Positions 54,095 through 64,000 of a stretch of DNA of 64,000 nucleotides are shown piece after piece. Source of the DNA: Limnobaculum xujianqingii (lineage in GTDB: Bacteria; Pseudomonadota; Gammaproteobacteria; Enterobacterales; Enterobacteriaceae); the NCBI RefSeq assembly GCF_013394855.1, contig NZ_JABMLK010000001.1, forward strand, positions 1 to 64,000, read 5' to 3'. Every line of letters starts with the position of its first letter. The stretch's first letter is position 1. The notes beneath the pieces are model-generated. The model did not search any database. It saw only the letters and a list, made by a program, of their open reading frames with translations, and was not told the origin of the DNA. The position numbers were made by a program, and so were the translations under genes.

Positions 54095-56530
54095 ATGAAA
54101 ATCAAACAACTTGCCCTGCTAACGTTATCGTTGTCAGTGTCTTTAACCACAGCGACATCAGCCCGGGTAGATGACAGCCTGATGCAGTCACTGCAGCCGG
54201 GTCGCCGGGCGGGGGTAGTTAACCCGCCACCACCGGCAATGAAAAAGTCTGTAGAGCCATCAGTAGTAGTGGAACAGGCCAGTTCATCAGAACCAGTAAT
54301 TATTATGCCGACACCGGTTTCTGCCACTCCAGCTCGTTCAGTTCAGCCCGCAATCGAGGTGCCTCCGCCAGTGCCTCCGCCAGTGGCGGTTGCAACCATT
54401 GGTCGGGATGGTAAAGGGTGGGTAGCCGATCCACCAAAGGCTCAACCAACTATTCAACCGGAGCCAGTTAGCCACCCCTCACCCACAACGGCGACAGCCA
54501 GTCATGATAACCAGGTGCTGGAGCTGATGGACATTGATACGGTACAGGCTCCTGTGGAACCAGTAGTTAAAAGTGTTAATACACCGGTTATGGAACCCCA
54601 GCCAGTCAGTACAGTACAAAATGCGGTATCAACCGCGCCAATTACCACCGTTGGTCGTGATGGTAAGCAATGGCAGGTAACCAATACGCCAGTTAAGTCT
54701 GGTTCAGCAGTCGCTTCATCCCATGATTCTCAGGCGATAGAATTTGTTGCCATTGAAAATACAGAAAATGCACCAGAAAAGGCATCAGAAAAAGTAGAAA
54801 ACACCCTATTGTCTAATGAACCGGAGCCAAAACGGAGTTCACAAAATCCGGCACCGGTTGTGGCAATGGCACCTGCATCTAAAATCGAAAGTCCGGTTGA
54901 TGTGGCTTCGCAGAATATCAATCAGACGGTTACACCAACACCAGTAACAGTTTCTCCTCCGTCTACCGTTGCCAGTAAAGGTCATGATACAGAGCAGTTA
55001 AGTTTTACTGAGCTGGCATTGGAATCTAATGAGCCAATGACGGAATCTATGCCAATCGCATCTCAAGCGACGTCAGGTAGTTCAGTAACGACGTTGACCC
55101 GGCCTGCTATTCAACCAGCATCCGGCAAAAGTAAGACAGTACAAAATAATGATGTTGTGGATACCTCAGCAATGCCACCTAAGGCAGATCGAGGGGTTCA
55201 GCAGGATATTCTGAACTGGACAGTTACTGACACCTCATTGGCACCGGTGAGTACTACCAGCAGTGCTGATTTATATAAGTCAGCGCCAAAGCTTTCGTCT
55301 TCCGGTAGTAATAAAGCCTCGGTTGATTTTATTAAGAATACTGTACGTCAGGCTTTGGTATTTAGTCCTGAAATTCGTAATGCTGAAGCATCATCAACGG
55401 CATCCAGATATGACATTGATGAAATTAAAGGAAAGCGCTGGCCTCAAGTGAAAGTGGGTGCTAACTCGCCAATATCCAATTTTGGTGGGGGGAAAAGCGT
55501 TAATAACTCAACGGATGTCAGTGATACCAGTGGTTCGGTTTCTATGACTACCACGGTTTATGATTTTGGTAAAACCAGTAGCGGTATTCAGAGCGCAGAA
55601 GAAACCTCTAAGGCATCGCTGGAATTGGAAAAGCTGACCCGTAATCAGATCGCTTTCCAGACTATATCCGGTTTACTGGAACTGGATAAATATCAGAAAG
55701 ATATCAAAGTTGCCAAGTTGTATCAGAGCCGAATGTCCGATCTGGTAAAAATGCTGTCGCAAATTACTGAAACGGATAAGGGCCGGGGAAGCGAATTGGT
55801 TCAGGCGCGTTCCAAACTGCTACAGGCTCAAACTAACGTTCAGCAGTTGGAAAGCAAATGGCGGGAAACCCAAATCAAAATGACCCGACTGGTTGGTCAT
55901 GAAGTGGAGGTACCGGAAAACCTGAAGTGGGAAGGTTCCGATCTGTCTACTCAAACCATATTGACTGCGTTGGATCACCATCCGCAGATCCTTAAGGCGA
56001 AGGCAGAAGTGCAGGCCAGTTTGCACAAAGCTGATGCTATCAAGTCATCCAGCTATCCAAATATCAACTGGGTGGTATCTAAAAGCAGCGCCAAGGATAT
56101 TAACGGTGATGAGCAAGCCTGGTATACCGGAGTAAACGTTGAGTGGGATCTGTTTACTGGTGGTTCAGCGTCGGCATCACAGCAGGCTGCCGTTCAACGG
56201 GCTCAGGCGACCCAAATGCAGTTTGAAACCACGGTGCTGGAGCTAAAGTACAAGATTCGCAGCATGATCCAGACCAAGGATTCCTCATTCGAACGGGCAC
56301 AAGAGTATCGTAATTTATCAGCCGATACTGACAGGGTAAGAACCATGTTCTATGAGCAGTGGTATTACCTGGGTAAGCGTTCATTGCTGGATGTTCTTAC
56401 TGCGGAAAACGATCATTTCAACAACCAAATTTCAGCCATTAACAATCAGTATGACGGTTATACCGCAAATGTCAGCATTATGTCGGAGTCATCTATGCTA
56501 CTGAATTGGTTAGGAATGCCGGTTTATTAA
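54095..56530 (+). CDS. TolC-like outer-membrane channel with a long N-terminal extension
   Basis: An 811-residue protein. A signal peptide covers about residues 1-22. Residues about 25-405 are proline-, serine- and threonine-rich and contain repeated short motifs, I/VGRDGK-x-W twice and SHD-x-Q or GHD-x-x-Q three times. The outer-membrane efflux domain follows from about residue 410 (VDFIKNTVRQALVFSPEIRN) to the end. TolC family proteins are usually about 450-500 residues, so the extension is unusual and could sit in the periplasm and contact the adhesin or OmpA-like protein (inference). Confidence 0.88.
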   Translation: MKIKQLALLTLSLSVSLTTATSARVDDSLMQSLQPGRRAGVVNPPPPAMKKSVEPSVVVEQASSSEPVIIMPTPVSATPARSVQPAIEVPPPVPPPVAVATIGRDGKGWVADPPKAQPTIQPEPVSHPSPTTATASHDNQVLELMDIDTVQAPVEPVVKSVNTPVMEPQPVSTVQNAVSTAPITTVGRDGKQWQVTNTPVKSGSAVASSHDSQAIEFVAIENTENAPEKASEKVENTLLSNEPEPKRSSQNPAPVVAMAPASKIESPVDVASQNINQTVTPTPVTVSPPSTVASKGHDTEQLSFTELALESNEPMTESMPIASQATSGSSVTTLTRPAIQPASGKSKTVQNNDVVDTSAMPPKADRGVQQDILNWTVTDTSLAPVSTTSSADLYKSAPKLSSSGSNKASVDFIKNTVRQALVFSPEIRNAEASSTASRYDIDEIKGKRWPQVKVGANSPISNFGGGKSVNNSTDVSDTSGSVSMTTTVYDFGKTSSGIQSAEETSKASLELEKLTRNQIAFQTISGLLELDKYQKDIKVAKLYQSRMSDLVKMLSQITETDKGRGSELVQARSKLLQAQTNVQQLESKWRETQIKMTRLVGHEVEVPENLKWEGSDLSTQTILTALDHHPQILKAKAEVQASLHKADAIKSSSYPNINWVVSKSSAKDINGDEQAWYTGVNVEWDLFTGGSASASQQAAVQRAQATQMQFETTVLELKYKIRSMIQTKDSSFERAQEYRNLSADTDRVRTMFYEQWYYLGKRSLLDVLTAENDHFNNQISAINNQYDGYTANVSIMSESSMLLNWLGMPVY

Positions 56531-56547
56531 TCCGCTATTAAATCCAG

Positions 56548-56588
56548 AGCATAGCAGTCGTTATTGTATCAATAACGATTGTTATGCT
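56548..56588. promoter_or_regulatory. Long interrupted inverted repeat after the channel gene
   Basis: AGCATA with TCGTTATT pairs with AATAACGA and TATGCT. It lies 18 bp after the stop, without a clear T-run; it may be a weak terminator or an operator for the next gene. Confidence 0.45.
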
Positions 56589-56650
56589 GCATAGCGCCGC
56601 TCAGGGTTGTTGTAATGGACTACAGTGGTAATTTTCATGGAGGATTTGCA

Positions 56651-56929
56651 GTGAAAAAGGATGTACCCATTTGCCATCACTGTGATGAAAGCAGTGGAAT
56701 AAAAAAGCATGGTATTACTGCGGCGGGGTTTCAACGTTATTTTTGTATGTTGTGTAAACGGTCGTTTCAAACGGGCTACACCTATAAAGGGCGAGAACAA
56801 CACATTGCCGGGCAGATTGAAAGACTGTTGCTTGATGGTTTAACCCCTGAACAAATTAGTGAAGAAATTCAGGTTGAATTTAATACCGTAAAACAACACG
56901 TTAAGAAATTATCACTCCTGGCAGATTGA
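56651..56929 (+). CDS. InsA-like zinc-ribbon/HTH protein, no transposase partner
   Basis: A 92-residue protein with the IS1 InsA layout: CHHC, then AAGFQRYFCMLCKRSF with the second cysteine pair, and a C-terminal helix-turn-helix (LTPEQISEEIQVEFNTVKQH). No insB frame or IS1 ends are present, so it looks like a stand-alone DNA-binding regulator, perhaps of the flanking adhesin genes (inference). I chose the GTG at 56651, which has GGAGG seven bases upstream; the frame is open for 24 codons before it. Confidence 0.7.
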   Translation: MKKDVPICHHCDESSGIKKHGITAAGFQRYFCMLCKRSFQTGYTYKGREQHIAGQIERLLLDGLTPEQISEEIQVEFNTVKQHVKKLSLLAD

Positions 56930-57861
56930 TTAGTATTTTATTGATTTATATGAATTATTATTAAGGCCACTATTCGCGTAGTGGCTTTTTTTATAGGTGT
57001 TTGTTCCTGCCATTATTCCCCTTTTAATCACCATATATAGTAATTTCGTGGTCAATTATCCATTAATTGTGTTGTTTTTTTTATAGCGATCGTGTTGTTA
57101 TTATTTATTAGCGTTACTATTTTCACTGGATTTATTTTATTAATCTGTTCGCTTTGTCGCTTGTTTTCTTATTGATGGATAGGACTGTTTTATATTGTTT
57201 ATTTCAAATGTGGGGATTTAAATAGACACCTTTTGTTCAATAAATGGTCCTTTTGTTGTTTTTTATAAGATTGGCTATTTTAAATGTTAATGTAACAGAT
57301 GTTATTATTTTTTATTGCACTGTTTTTTATGTTTTCAATTGGGTTGTTTATTTATATTTAATTGATAAATAACTCATGGTCATAAGATTTTTGTCTTGTT
57401 GTTTTGTTTGTTCAATCATTTGATTGTAAAGAGTATTTAAGTTTTCTATCTGTGTTGTTTTTAAATTGCGTTGCTTTTTAAAATATTCTATTAAACTATC
57501 ATTGGTTTACGTGTTGATTTTATCTTGATTAAGTGGATTTTTTTATTCAAATAATAATATGAATATTTATTGATTATATGAAATTCATTTGTTTTTTTTA
57601 TTCAATATAACCTTTAAATAAAACTGCTCAGAATTGCCCATTCAGATTTCCTGCCTGAAAAACACACCAGCAAAAGAATAAAGAACTGAAATATGTTTTA
57701 TAAAAAAATCATTCGATCGCGCAATGTGTTGCAGGTGGGGTAATATAACGCGTGAATGTGTGTTATTTGTGCAGACTTAATGTGTGGATTTTGTTTTAGT
57801 GTTTAGCGCGGAACGCGAGAGACTTTCAGGAAATATGTAAGGATAAAGGAGTTATTCTAGT
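56930..57861. other. 0.9-kb AT-rich intergenic region before the second adhesin
   Basis: After the terminator at 56966 I see no gene, repeat array or RNA. The strongly AT-rich composition and the length mirror the region before the first adhesin. The last 20 bp, with AAAGGAG and TATTC, match the first adhesin's leader. Confidence 0.6.
56966..56992 (+). terminator. Rho-independent terminator after the InsA-like gene
   Basis: GCCACTA and TAGTGGC around a six-base loop, followed by seven T. Confidence 0.85.
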
Positions 57862-60800
57862 ATGAATACGAATGCCAGTTTATTGGTAAACACAGGAAGC
57901 GGCCCTTCTCAGGTAGTATCCCTCAACTCAGGTAAGCCCATCAAGATTAAGATTCAGCCGGGCAATAAATACCTTCTCAAGAATCAAGATGATAACTATG
58001 CGCCAGAGAACGTAACTCTGCAGCGTAATGGTGACGATCTGTACGTGATTCTGGAAGGGGATTCAGCTCCTGCAATCGTTATTGAGGATTACTATGTATC
58101 CGGCGATAACACGCCGTTACTGGGTATGGCAGAGGATGGCCAGGTTTATGCCTATGTAATCACGGATGGTTCGGGTTTGGGTGATGGCTACCTGTTTAAC
58201 GACGGTAGCTTTGCACCCGCTGCCCTTGGCGGAATGCCAATGGGTGACGGTACTTATCTGTTTGAAAATACAGAAAGCAATGACTTTGGACTACTGGCTT
58301 TATGGCCTTGGTTTCTGGGCGCAGCCGTTATCGGTGGTATTGTCGGCAATGCCATTTACGAGCACAACAAAGATGATGGTTCCTCCCCGGCACCAACCCC
58401 GGCTTCTGTACCAACGCTGAGCGGCGCAACGGATGCGACCGGCGATATTACAGGGCCAATTTCTTATGGCTCCTCCACGGATGAAACTAAACCAACCCTT
58501 TTTGGTACCGGTGACGCAGGTAACACCATTACCATTTACGACAATGGCAAAGCCATTGGTTCTGCCGTTGTTGGTGCGGATGGTAACTGGAGTTTCACAC
58601 CAGAAACCGCGTTAAGTGAAGGTTCTCATAAAATTACCATCACCCAGACCAATCCTGAGGGCCAAACCAGCAGCGAGTCTGACGATTTTACTTTTATCGT
58701 TGATACCGTAGCGCCGAACAAGCCAATGTTTGAAGCGCTGGATGATGTGGGCGCCATTCAGGGCCCAATCGCCAACGGTGCAACTACCGATGACGCCCGT
58801 CCTGAATTCACTGGCAAAGGCGAAGCGGGTAGCACCATCACGATTTATATCGATGGCAAAGAAGCGGGTAAAACCACCATTGGTTCAGATGGCACCTGGA
58901 GCTGGACACCAACTGAAGATCTGGCAGATGGTCACTATCAGGTTACCGTAACGGAAACCGACACCGCCGGTAATACCAGCGCAACCTCTCCAACCTTTGA
59001 TTTTAATGTCGACACCACTGCACCAGATAAGCCACCGCGCATGGAAGCCTACGATGATGTGGGTGATAAAACCGGGCTTATTGAAAACGGTGATATTACC
59101 GATGATGCTCAACCTGAGCTGAAAGGCTGGGGTGAAGCCGGTAACACCGTTATTATTTATGATAATGGCAATGAAATTGGGCGTGCCACCATTGGTGACG
59201 ACGGTACCTGGAGCTTTACGCCAGAAACGGCATTAAGTGAAGGCAGCCACAGCATTACTTATACCCAAACGGACAAAGCCGGTAACGTCAGTGAACCTTC
59301 TGACTCCCGCGATTTCACCGTTGATACTTCAGGCGTTAATGCGCCAGATTCTATCACCATCATGGATAACACCGGCGACATTACCGGTCCAATCAAATCT
59401 GGTGATAAGACGGATGAAACAACACCAGAATTCTCTGGTAAAGGCACTCCGGGCGGCATCATCACCATTTATGACAATGATGAGCCTATCGGCAGCGTAG
59501 TGATTGATGAAGATGGCACCTGGAGCCTGATCCCGGATGTTGCTCTGGAAGAGGGTAGTCACAGTATTACTACCACTGAAACCAGCAAATCCGGTAACGA
59601 AAGTGAGCCTTCCGCACCAATCGATTTTGTGGTGGATACGACCCCTCCTGCTAAACCTGAAATTGGTGGCGTGATCGATAACACCGGAGATAAGACCGGC
59701 CCAATCACCTCTGGTGAACCAACGGATGAAAAACAGCCGGAGTTCAGCGGTGAAGGCGAACCGGGCAGCACCATTGTTATCAAAGACAAAGATGGCGAAA
59801 TCATCGGTAGCTCTATCGTCGACGAAGATGGCAACTGGACCGTGAAGCCAGAGCAGCCGCTGGAAGAAGGTTCTAACGAACTGGTGATCGTGGAGATCGA
59901 CGAAGCGGGCAACGAAAGTGATCCATCCGATCCGTTTGAAGTGGTGGTGGATACCACACCTCCAGCCAAACCAGAAATCGGTGGTGTGACGGATAACACC
60001 GGAGATAAGACCGGCCCTATCACCTCCGGTGAACCAACGGATGAAAAACAGCCGGAGTTCAGCGGCGAAGGCGAACCGGGCAGCACCATCGTTATCAAAG
60101 ACAAAGATGGTGAAATCATCGGTAGTTCCATTGTTGATGAAGACGGCAACTGGACCGTGAAGCCAGAGCAACCGCTGGAAGAAGGTTCTAACGAACTGGT
60201 GATCGTAGAAATCGACGAAGCCGGTAACGAAAGTGACCCGTCCGATCCGTTTGAAGTGGTGGTGGATACGACCCCTCCTGCTAAACCTGAAATTGGTGGC
60301 GTGATCGATAACACCGGAGATAAGACCGGCCCAATCACCTCTGGTGAACCAACGGATGAAAAACAGCCGGAGTTCAGCGGTGAAGGCGAACCGGGCAGCA
60401 CCATTGTTATCAAAGACAAAGATGGCGAAATCATCGGTAGCTCTATCGTCGACGAAGATGGCAACTGGACCGTGAAGCCAGAGCAGCCGCTGGAAGAAGG
60501 TTCTAACGAACTGGTGATCGTTGAGATCGACGAAGCGGGCAACGAAAGTGATCCATCCGATCCGTTTGAAGTGGTGGTGGATACGACCCCTCCAGCCAAA
60601 CCAGAAATCGGTGGTGTCATCGATAACACCGGTGATAAGACCGGCCCAATCACCTCTGGTGAACCAACGGATGAAAAACAGCCGGAGTTCAACGGTGAAG
60701 GCGAACCGGGCAGCACCATCGTTATCAAAGACAAAGATGGCGAAATCATCGGTAGCTCTATCGTTGATGAAGACGGCAACTGGACAGTAAAACCAGACCA

Positions 60801-63800
60801 GCCGTTGGAAGAAGGTTCTAACGAACTGGTGATCGTAGAAATCGACACTGCGGGCAACGAAAGTGATCCATCTGACGTGTTTGACGTGGTGGTGGATACC
60901 ATTGCACCAGAAAAACCAACCATTGGTGGCGTAACGGATAACACCGGTAGCATCACTGGCCCAATTAATTCAGGCGACGTGACTGATGAAACCCGTCCTG
61001 AATTCAATGGTAAAGGTGAACCTGGCAGCACTATCACTATCAAAGATGCAGAAACTGGCGAAGTGCTGGGAACTGCAACCGTTGATGAAGATGGCAACTG
61101 GACCGTTCAGCCAGAAACCGACCTGGGTGAAGGCAATCATAGCCTGGTGGTTACTGAAACTGACAAAGCGGGTAACGAAAGTGAGCCGTCCGATCCAATC
61201 GAGTTTGAAGTGGATACCACTGCGCCAGCTAAGCCGGAGCTAGGTGGTGTATACGATAACGAAGGTGATATCACCGGTATGATTAAACCGGGTGATGAAA
61301 CCGACGATAAGACCCCAACCTTCACCGGTGAAGGCGAGCCGGGTAACACTATTACCGTTAAGGACGGCGATAAGGTTATTGGTACCGCTATCGTTGATGA
61401 AAACGGTGCCTGGACTTATACCCCTGAAACTGAGCTGGGTGATGGACCGCACAGCATTACTGTGACCGAAACCGATAAAGCGGGTAACGAAAGCGATCCG
61501 TCTGACAGCTTTGATTTTGTGGTGGACACTACACCTCCAGACGCAAAAGATCTGTCTATTACTGGTGTAATGGATAACTACGGTGAAATTACCGGTAATA
61601 TCACCAATGGTGGTGCTACCGACGACAGCCGCCCGGTTATCAGCGGTACCGGTACCGCTGGCGATACCATCATCCTGTATGTGAACGATGGCACCGGCAA
61701 CCATGAAATTGGTCGCGGTACTGTGGGTTCTGACGGCAAGTGGAGCATTCAACCAGAAGCGCCATTACTGCCGGGCAGCAACCAGTTCACTGCGGTTGAA
61801 ATGGATACTGCAGGCAACAAAACTGATCCAAGTAATCAGTACACCGTGACGCTGGACGTTTCCCGTCCAAGCGAGCCGGTAATTGTTAACGTGCTGGATA
61901 ACGCGGGTGATATTGTGGGTCCATTGCAGAAAGGCGATGTGACTGATGATAACCAACCAACCATCACCGGTACTGCTGAAGCAGGCTACACCATCCGTAT
62001 TTATGATGGTGCTACCCTGTTAGGTACAGCGACGGCTGACAGCAAAGGCGTCTGGACATTTATTCCGGATACCGTACTGGCTGACGGCAAGCACAATATC
62101 ACAGCGACTGCCACCAGTCCGGTTGGTCAAACCAGCGATAAGACCGGTATCTTCAACTTTGAAGTGGATACCAAAGCGCCAGATGCAGTTGAAAATCTGG
62201 TGGTGAGCGATAACGTTGGTGATTATCAGGATCCACTGAAAGATGGTGATACCACTGATGACAACACCCCAACCTTCAGCGGTAAAGCGGAAGCGGGCAG
62301 CACGGTAACTATCTATGCGGATGGTAAAGTGCTGGGTACAGCTAAAGTTGATGGCGAAGGTAAGTGGACGTTTACACCAGACTCCAAACTGGAAGATGGT
62401 ACTTATAACTTCACCACCACCGTGACCGACAAAGCGGGTAACATCAATCCGGATGGCCCGGGCCTGTCCCTGACGGTTGATACCTCAACCGATCCGGTCA
62501 GCATTACTGCATTGATCGATGATGTAGGTACCGTGACCGGCAATATCACTGCCAATGGTGTGACTGACGATACCAAACCGGAAATTACCGGTGAAGGTAA
62601 GCCAGGGGCGACCATCAAGGTCTATGACGGTACAACCCTGCTGGGTGAAACCACGGTGAAAGCCAACGGTAGCTGGAGCTTCACGCCATCCACTGAACTG
62701 AAAGAAGGTGCTCACAGCATTACGGTCACTATGACTGATAAAGCGGGCAACCTGACTGGTCCAACGGCGGCGTTTGACTTCACTGTTGATACCACTGCAC
62801 CAACAGTACCAACTATTGAGTTTGCAGACGATGACGTGGGTAGCAAACAAGGTTTGTTAACCAGCGGCAGCATGACCGATGACTCCACGCCAACCCTGAA
62901 AGGTACGGCAGAGAAAGGCAGCCTGGTCACCATTTATGACAATGGTCAGTTCCTGGGCACCGCAACAGCCGATGAGACTACCGGCGAGTGGAGCTTCACG
63001 CCATCGACCCCAATCAGTGAAGGCGAGCACAAGTTCCATGTGACCGCGACTGATGCTGCGGGTAACGTGAGTGATCCTTCTACAGACTTCCTGTTGACGA
63101 CCGACTATACCGGTCCGGATGCAGCTAATCTGAAGATCACCGGCGTGGCTGATAACTACGGTGAAATTACCGGCAATATCGAAAACGGTAAAGCCACCGA
63201 TGACAGCCGTCCAACCATTCAGGGTACCGGTACTGCTGGCGATACCATCATTGTGTACGCAGAAGATGCCACCGGTAAGCATGAAATCGGTAGCACCACT
63301 GTCGGTTCTGACGGTAAGTGGAGCCTGCAACCTGAAGCGCCATTACTGCCGGGTGAGAACAAGTTCACTGCGGTAGAAATCGATCCAGTGGGTAACTTCA
63401 CCGATCCAAGCGCTGAGTACGTCATCACGCTGGATATGTCACGTCCAACCGAGCCAGTAATTGTTAACGTGCTGGATAACGAAGGTTCAGTGACCGGTCC
63501 ATTACAAAAAGGTGATGTGACGGATGATACCAAACCGGTTATCACAGGTACCTCCGAAGCAGGTTATCTGGTACGCATCTATGACGGTGCAACGCTGATT
63601 GGTTCCACCACCGCTGATAGCAAAGGCGTCTGGACATTTACTCCAGATACCGCGCTGGCGGACGGTAAACACAACATCACCGCAACGGCGACCAGCCCGC
63701 TGGGACAAACCAGTAACCCAACCGGTATCTTCAACTTTGAAGTCGATACCAAGGCTCCGGACTCGGTTGAAAACCTGCAAGTGTTCGATAACGTGGGTGA

Positions 63801-64000
63801 CAAGCAGGGTTACATTCTGGATGGTGATACCACCGATGACGCTACGCCAACCTTTAGTGGTAAAGCAGAACCGGGCAGTACGGTCACTATCTATGATAAC
63901 GGTAATGCCATTGGTACTGCCAAAGTCGATAGTGAAGGTAACTGGTCATATACGCCGGACAGCAACCTGCCGGACGGTGAGCATATCTTTACCACTTCTG
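57862..64000 (+). CDS. Second giant repeat adhesin, paralogue of the first (3' end outside window)
   Basis: The frame is open from the ATG for 2046 codons to the window end. The first 165 residues closely match the first adhesin (MNTNASLLVN, YLLKN, LLALWPWFLGAAVIGGIVGN), followed by a short charged spacer and Ig-like domains of about 104 residues. Four repeats near 59640-60900 carry G-E-P-T-D-E-K-Q-P-E-F and are nearly identical. From 61540 the A-B-C-D-E domain order of the first adhesin recurs. Same leader and ribosome site as the first gene. It is presumably exported by the same secretion system. Confidence 0.9.
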   Translation, partial: MNTNASLLVNTGSGPSQVVSLNSGKPIKIKIQPGNKYLLKNQDDNYAPENVTLQRNGDDLYVILEGDSAPAIVIEDYYVSGDNTPLLGMAEDGQVYAYVITDGSGLGDGYLFNDGSFAPAALGGMPMGDGTYLFENTESNDFGLLALWPWFLGAAVIGGIVGNAIYEHNKDDGSSPAPTPASVPTLSGATDATGDITGPISYGSSTDETKPTLFGTGDAGNTITIYDNGKAIGSAVVGADGNWSFTPETALSEGSHKITITQTNPEGQTSSESDDFTFIVDTVAPNKPMFEALDDVGAIQGPIANGATTDDARPEFTGKGEAGSTITIYIDGKEAGKTTIGSDGTWSWTPTEDLADGHYQVTVTETDTAGNTSATSPTFDFNVDTTAPDKPPRMEAYDDVGDKTGLIENGDITDDAQPELKGWGEAGNTVIIYDNGNEIGRATIGDDGTWSFTPETALSEGSHSITYTQTDKAGNVSEPSDSRDFTVDTSGVNAPDSITIMDNTGDITGPIKSGDKTDETTPEFSGKGTPGGIITIYDNDEPIGSVVIDEDGTWSLIPDVALEEGSHSITTTETSKSGNESEPSAPIDFVVDTTPPAKPEIGGVIDNTGDKTGPITSGEPTDEKQPEFSGEGEPGSTIVIKDKDGEIIGSSIVDEDGNWTVKPEQPLEEGSNELVIVEIDEAGNESDPSDPFEVVVDTTPPAKPEIGGVTDNTGDKTGPITSGEPTDEKQPEFSGEGEPGSTIVIKDKDGEIIGSSIVDEDGNWTVKPEQPLEEGSNELVIVEIDEAGNESDPSDPFEVVVDTTPPAKPEIGGVIDNTGDKTGPITSGEPTDEKQPEFSGEGEPGSTIVIKDKDGEIIGSSIVDEDGNWTVKPEQPLEEGSNELVIVEIDEAGNESDPSDPFEVVVDTTPPAKPEIGGVIDNTGDKTGPITSGEPTDEKQPEFNGEGEPGSTIVIKDKDGEIIGSSIVDEDGNWTVKPDQPLEEGSNELVIVEIDTAGNESDPSDVFDVVVDTIAPEKPTIGGVTDNTGSITGPINSGDVTDETRPEFNGKGEPGSTITIKDAETGEVLGTATVDEDGNWTVQPETDLGEGNHSLVVTETDKAGNESEPSDPIEFEVDTTAPAKPELGGVYDNEGDITGMIKPGDETDDKTPTFTGEGEPGNTITVKDGDKVIGTAIVDENGAWTYTPETELGDGPHSITVTETDKAGNESDPSDSFDFVVDTTPPDAKDLSITGVMDNYGEITGNITNGGATDDSRPVISGTGTAGDTIILYVNDGTGNHEIGRGTVGSDGKWSIQPEAPLLPGSNQFTAVEMDTAGNKTDPSNQYTVTLDVSRPSEPVIVNVLDNAGDIVGPLQKGDVTDDNQPTITGTAEAGYTIRIYDGATLLGTATADSKGVWTFIPDTVLADGKHNITATATSPVGQTSDKTGIFNFEVDTKAPDAVENLVVSDNVGDYQDPLKDGDTTDDNTPTFSGKAEAGSTVTIYADGKVLGTAKVDGEGKWTFTPDSKLEDGTYNFTTTVTDKAGNINPDGPGLSLTVDTSTDPVSITALIDDVGTVTGNITANGVTDDTKPEITGEGKPGATIKVYDGTTLLGETTVKANGSWSFTPSTELKEGAHSITVTMTDKAGNLTGPTAAFDFTVDTTAPTVPTIEFADDDVGSKQGLLTSGSMTDDSTPTLKGTAEKGSLVTIYDNGQFLGTATADETTGEWSFTPSTPISEGEHKFHVTATDAAGNVSDPSTDFLLTTDYTGPDAANLKITGVADNYGEITGNIENGKATDDSRPTIQGTGTAGDTIIVYAEDATGKHEIGSTTVGSDGKWSLQPEAPLLPGENKFTAVEIDPVGNFTDPSAEYVITLDMSRPTEPVIVNVLDNEGSVTGPLQKGDVTDDTKPVITGTSEAGYLVRIYDGATLIGSTTADSKGVWTFTPDTALADGKHNITATATSPLGQTSNPTGIFNFEVDTKAPDSVENLQVFDNVGDKQGYILDGDTTDDATPTFSGKAEPGSTVTIYDNGNAIGTAKVDSEGNWSYTPDSNLPDGEHIFTTS
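59640..60900 (+). repeat. Four near-identical Ig-like repeats in the second adhesin
   Basis: Units of about 312-315 bp beginning P-A-K-P-E-I-G-G-V are almost identical at the DNA level, another site of recent duplication or conversion. Confidence 0.8.
61540..64000 (+). repeat. Five-domain higher-order repeat in the second adhesin (partial)
   Basis: The A marker recurs at 61552 and 63130 (1578 bp apart), with B, C, D and E domains between in the same order as in the first adhesin. The next unit is cut by the window end. Confidence 0.8.

Noticed and set aside
56651..56929. IS1 insertion
   Set aside because: Only the InsA-like part exists; no InsB, terminal repeats or target duplication were found.
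59559..61097. A 512-codon reverse-strand frame, and similar long ones at 35145-36230, 32808-33419 and elsewhere under the adhesin genes
   Set aside because: They are antisense shadows of the repetitive Ig-like coding sequence: same repeat period, serine/proline-rich low-complexity translation, no ribosome sites.

Overview
The window carries the conserved dnaA-dnaN-recF-gyrB block. The proteins are close to full-length E. coli homologues, DnaA nearly identical. The chromosome is therefore a gammaproteobacterium of the order Enterobacterales. I cannot fix the genus; the BapA/SiiE-style giant adhesins and base composition would fit several families.

Region 1 (1-6142) is the replication block. 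Region 2 (6153-21499) is a complete-looking Tn7-like transposon inserted 10 bp after the gyrB stop codon. It has a 5-bp TGAAA target duplication on both sides, TGTCGGATC terminal inverted repeats, an Xre regulator, tnsA, tnsB (split by a frameshift at an A7 run), tnsC and a long TniQ/TnsD-type target selector. No cas gene or CRISPR array is present, so the TniQ/TnsD protein probably recognises the 3' end of gyrB. The cargo looks like a defence or nucleotide-chemistry island. It has a four-gene overlapping operon (small Gly-rich protein, PfkB kinase fused to a nucleoside deoxyribosyltransferase, QueC-like synthetase, SagB-like nitroreductase). It also has an OGG-type glycosylase with a DNA adenine methylase, a dGTPase, a GIY-YIG-like protein and an RHH/HTH regulator.

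Region 3 (21505-27952) starts with another copy of the transposon end, holds the divergent ygbI / ltnD-otnK-otnC-otnI-ygbN operon for four-carbon sugar acids, and ends with a 40-bp decayed fragment of the transposon's regulator gene, then a TGAAA and a gyrB-like terminator. I read this as an older related element at the same site that lost its tns genes and far end. The tandem-insertion history is inference from these landmarks.

Region 4 (28196-64000) encodes an exported protein of unknown function and a cell-surface adhesin locus. A 6020-residue repeat adhesin is followed by an OmpA-like protein, a LapB-type ABC exporter, an HlyD-type adaptor and a TolC-like outer-membrane protein with a long extra N-terminal region. 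After a small InsA-like zinc-ribbon/HTH protein comes a second giant adhesin, paralogous to the first, which runs off the window. One type I secretion system probably exports both adhesins. Both adhesins contain long tandem arrays of about 104-residue Ig-like domains, including a higher-order five-domain unit of about 524 residues. Long AT-rich gaps with terminators precede both adhesin genes.
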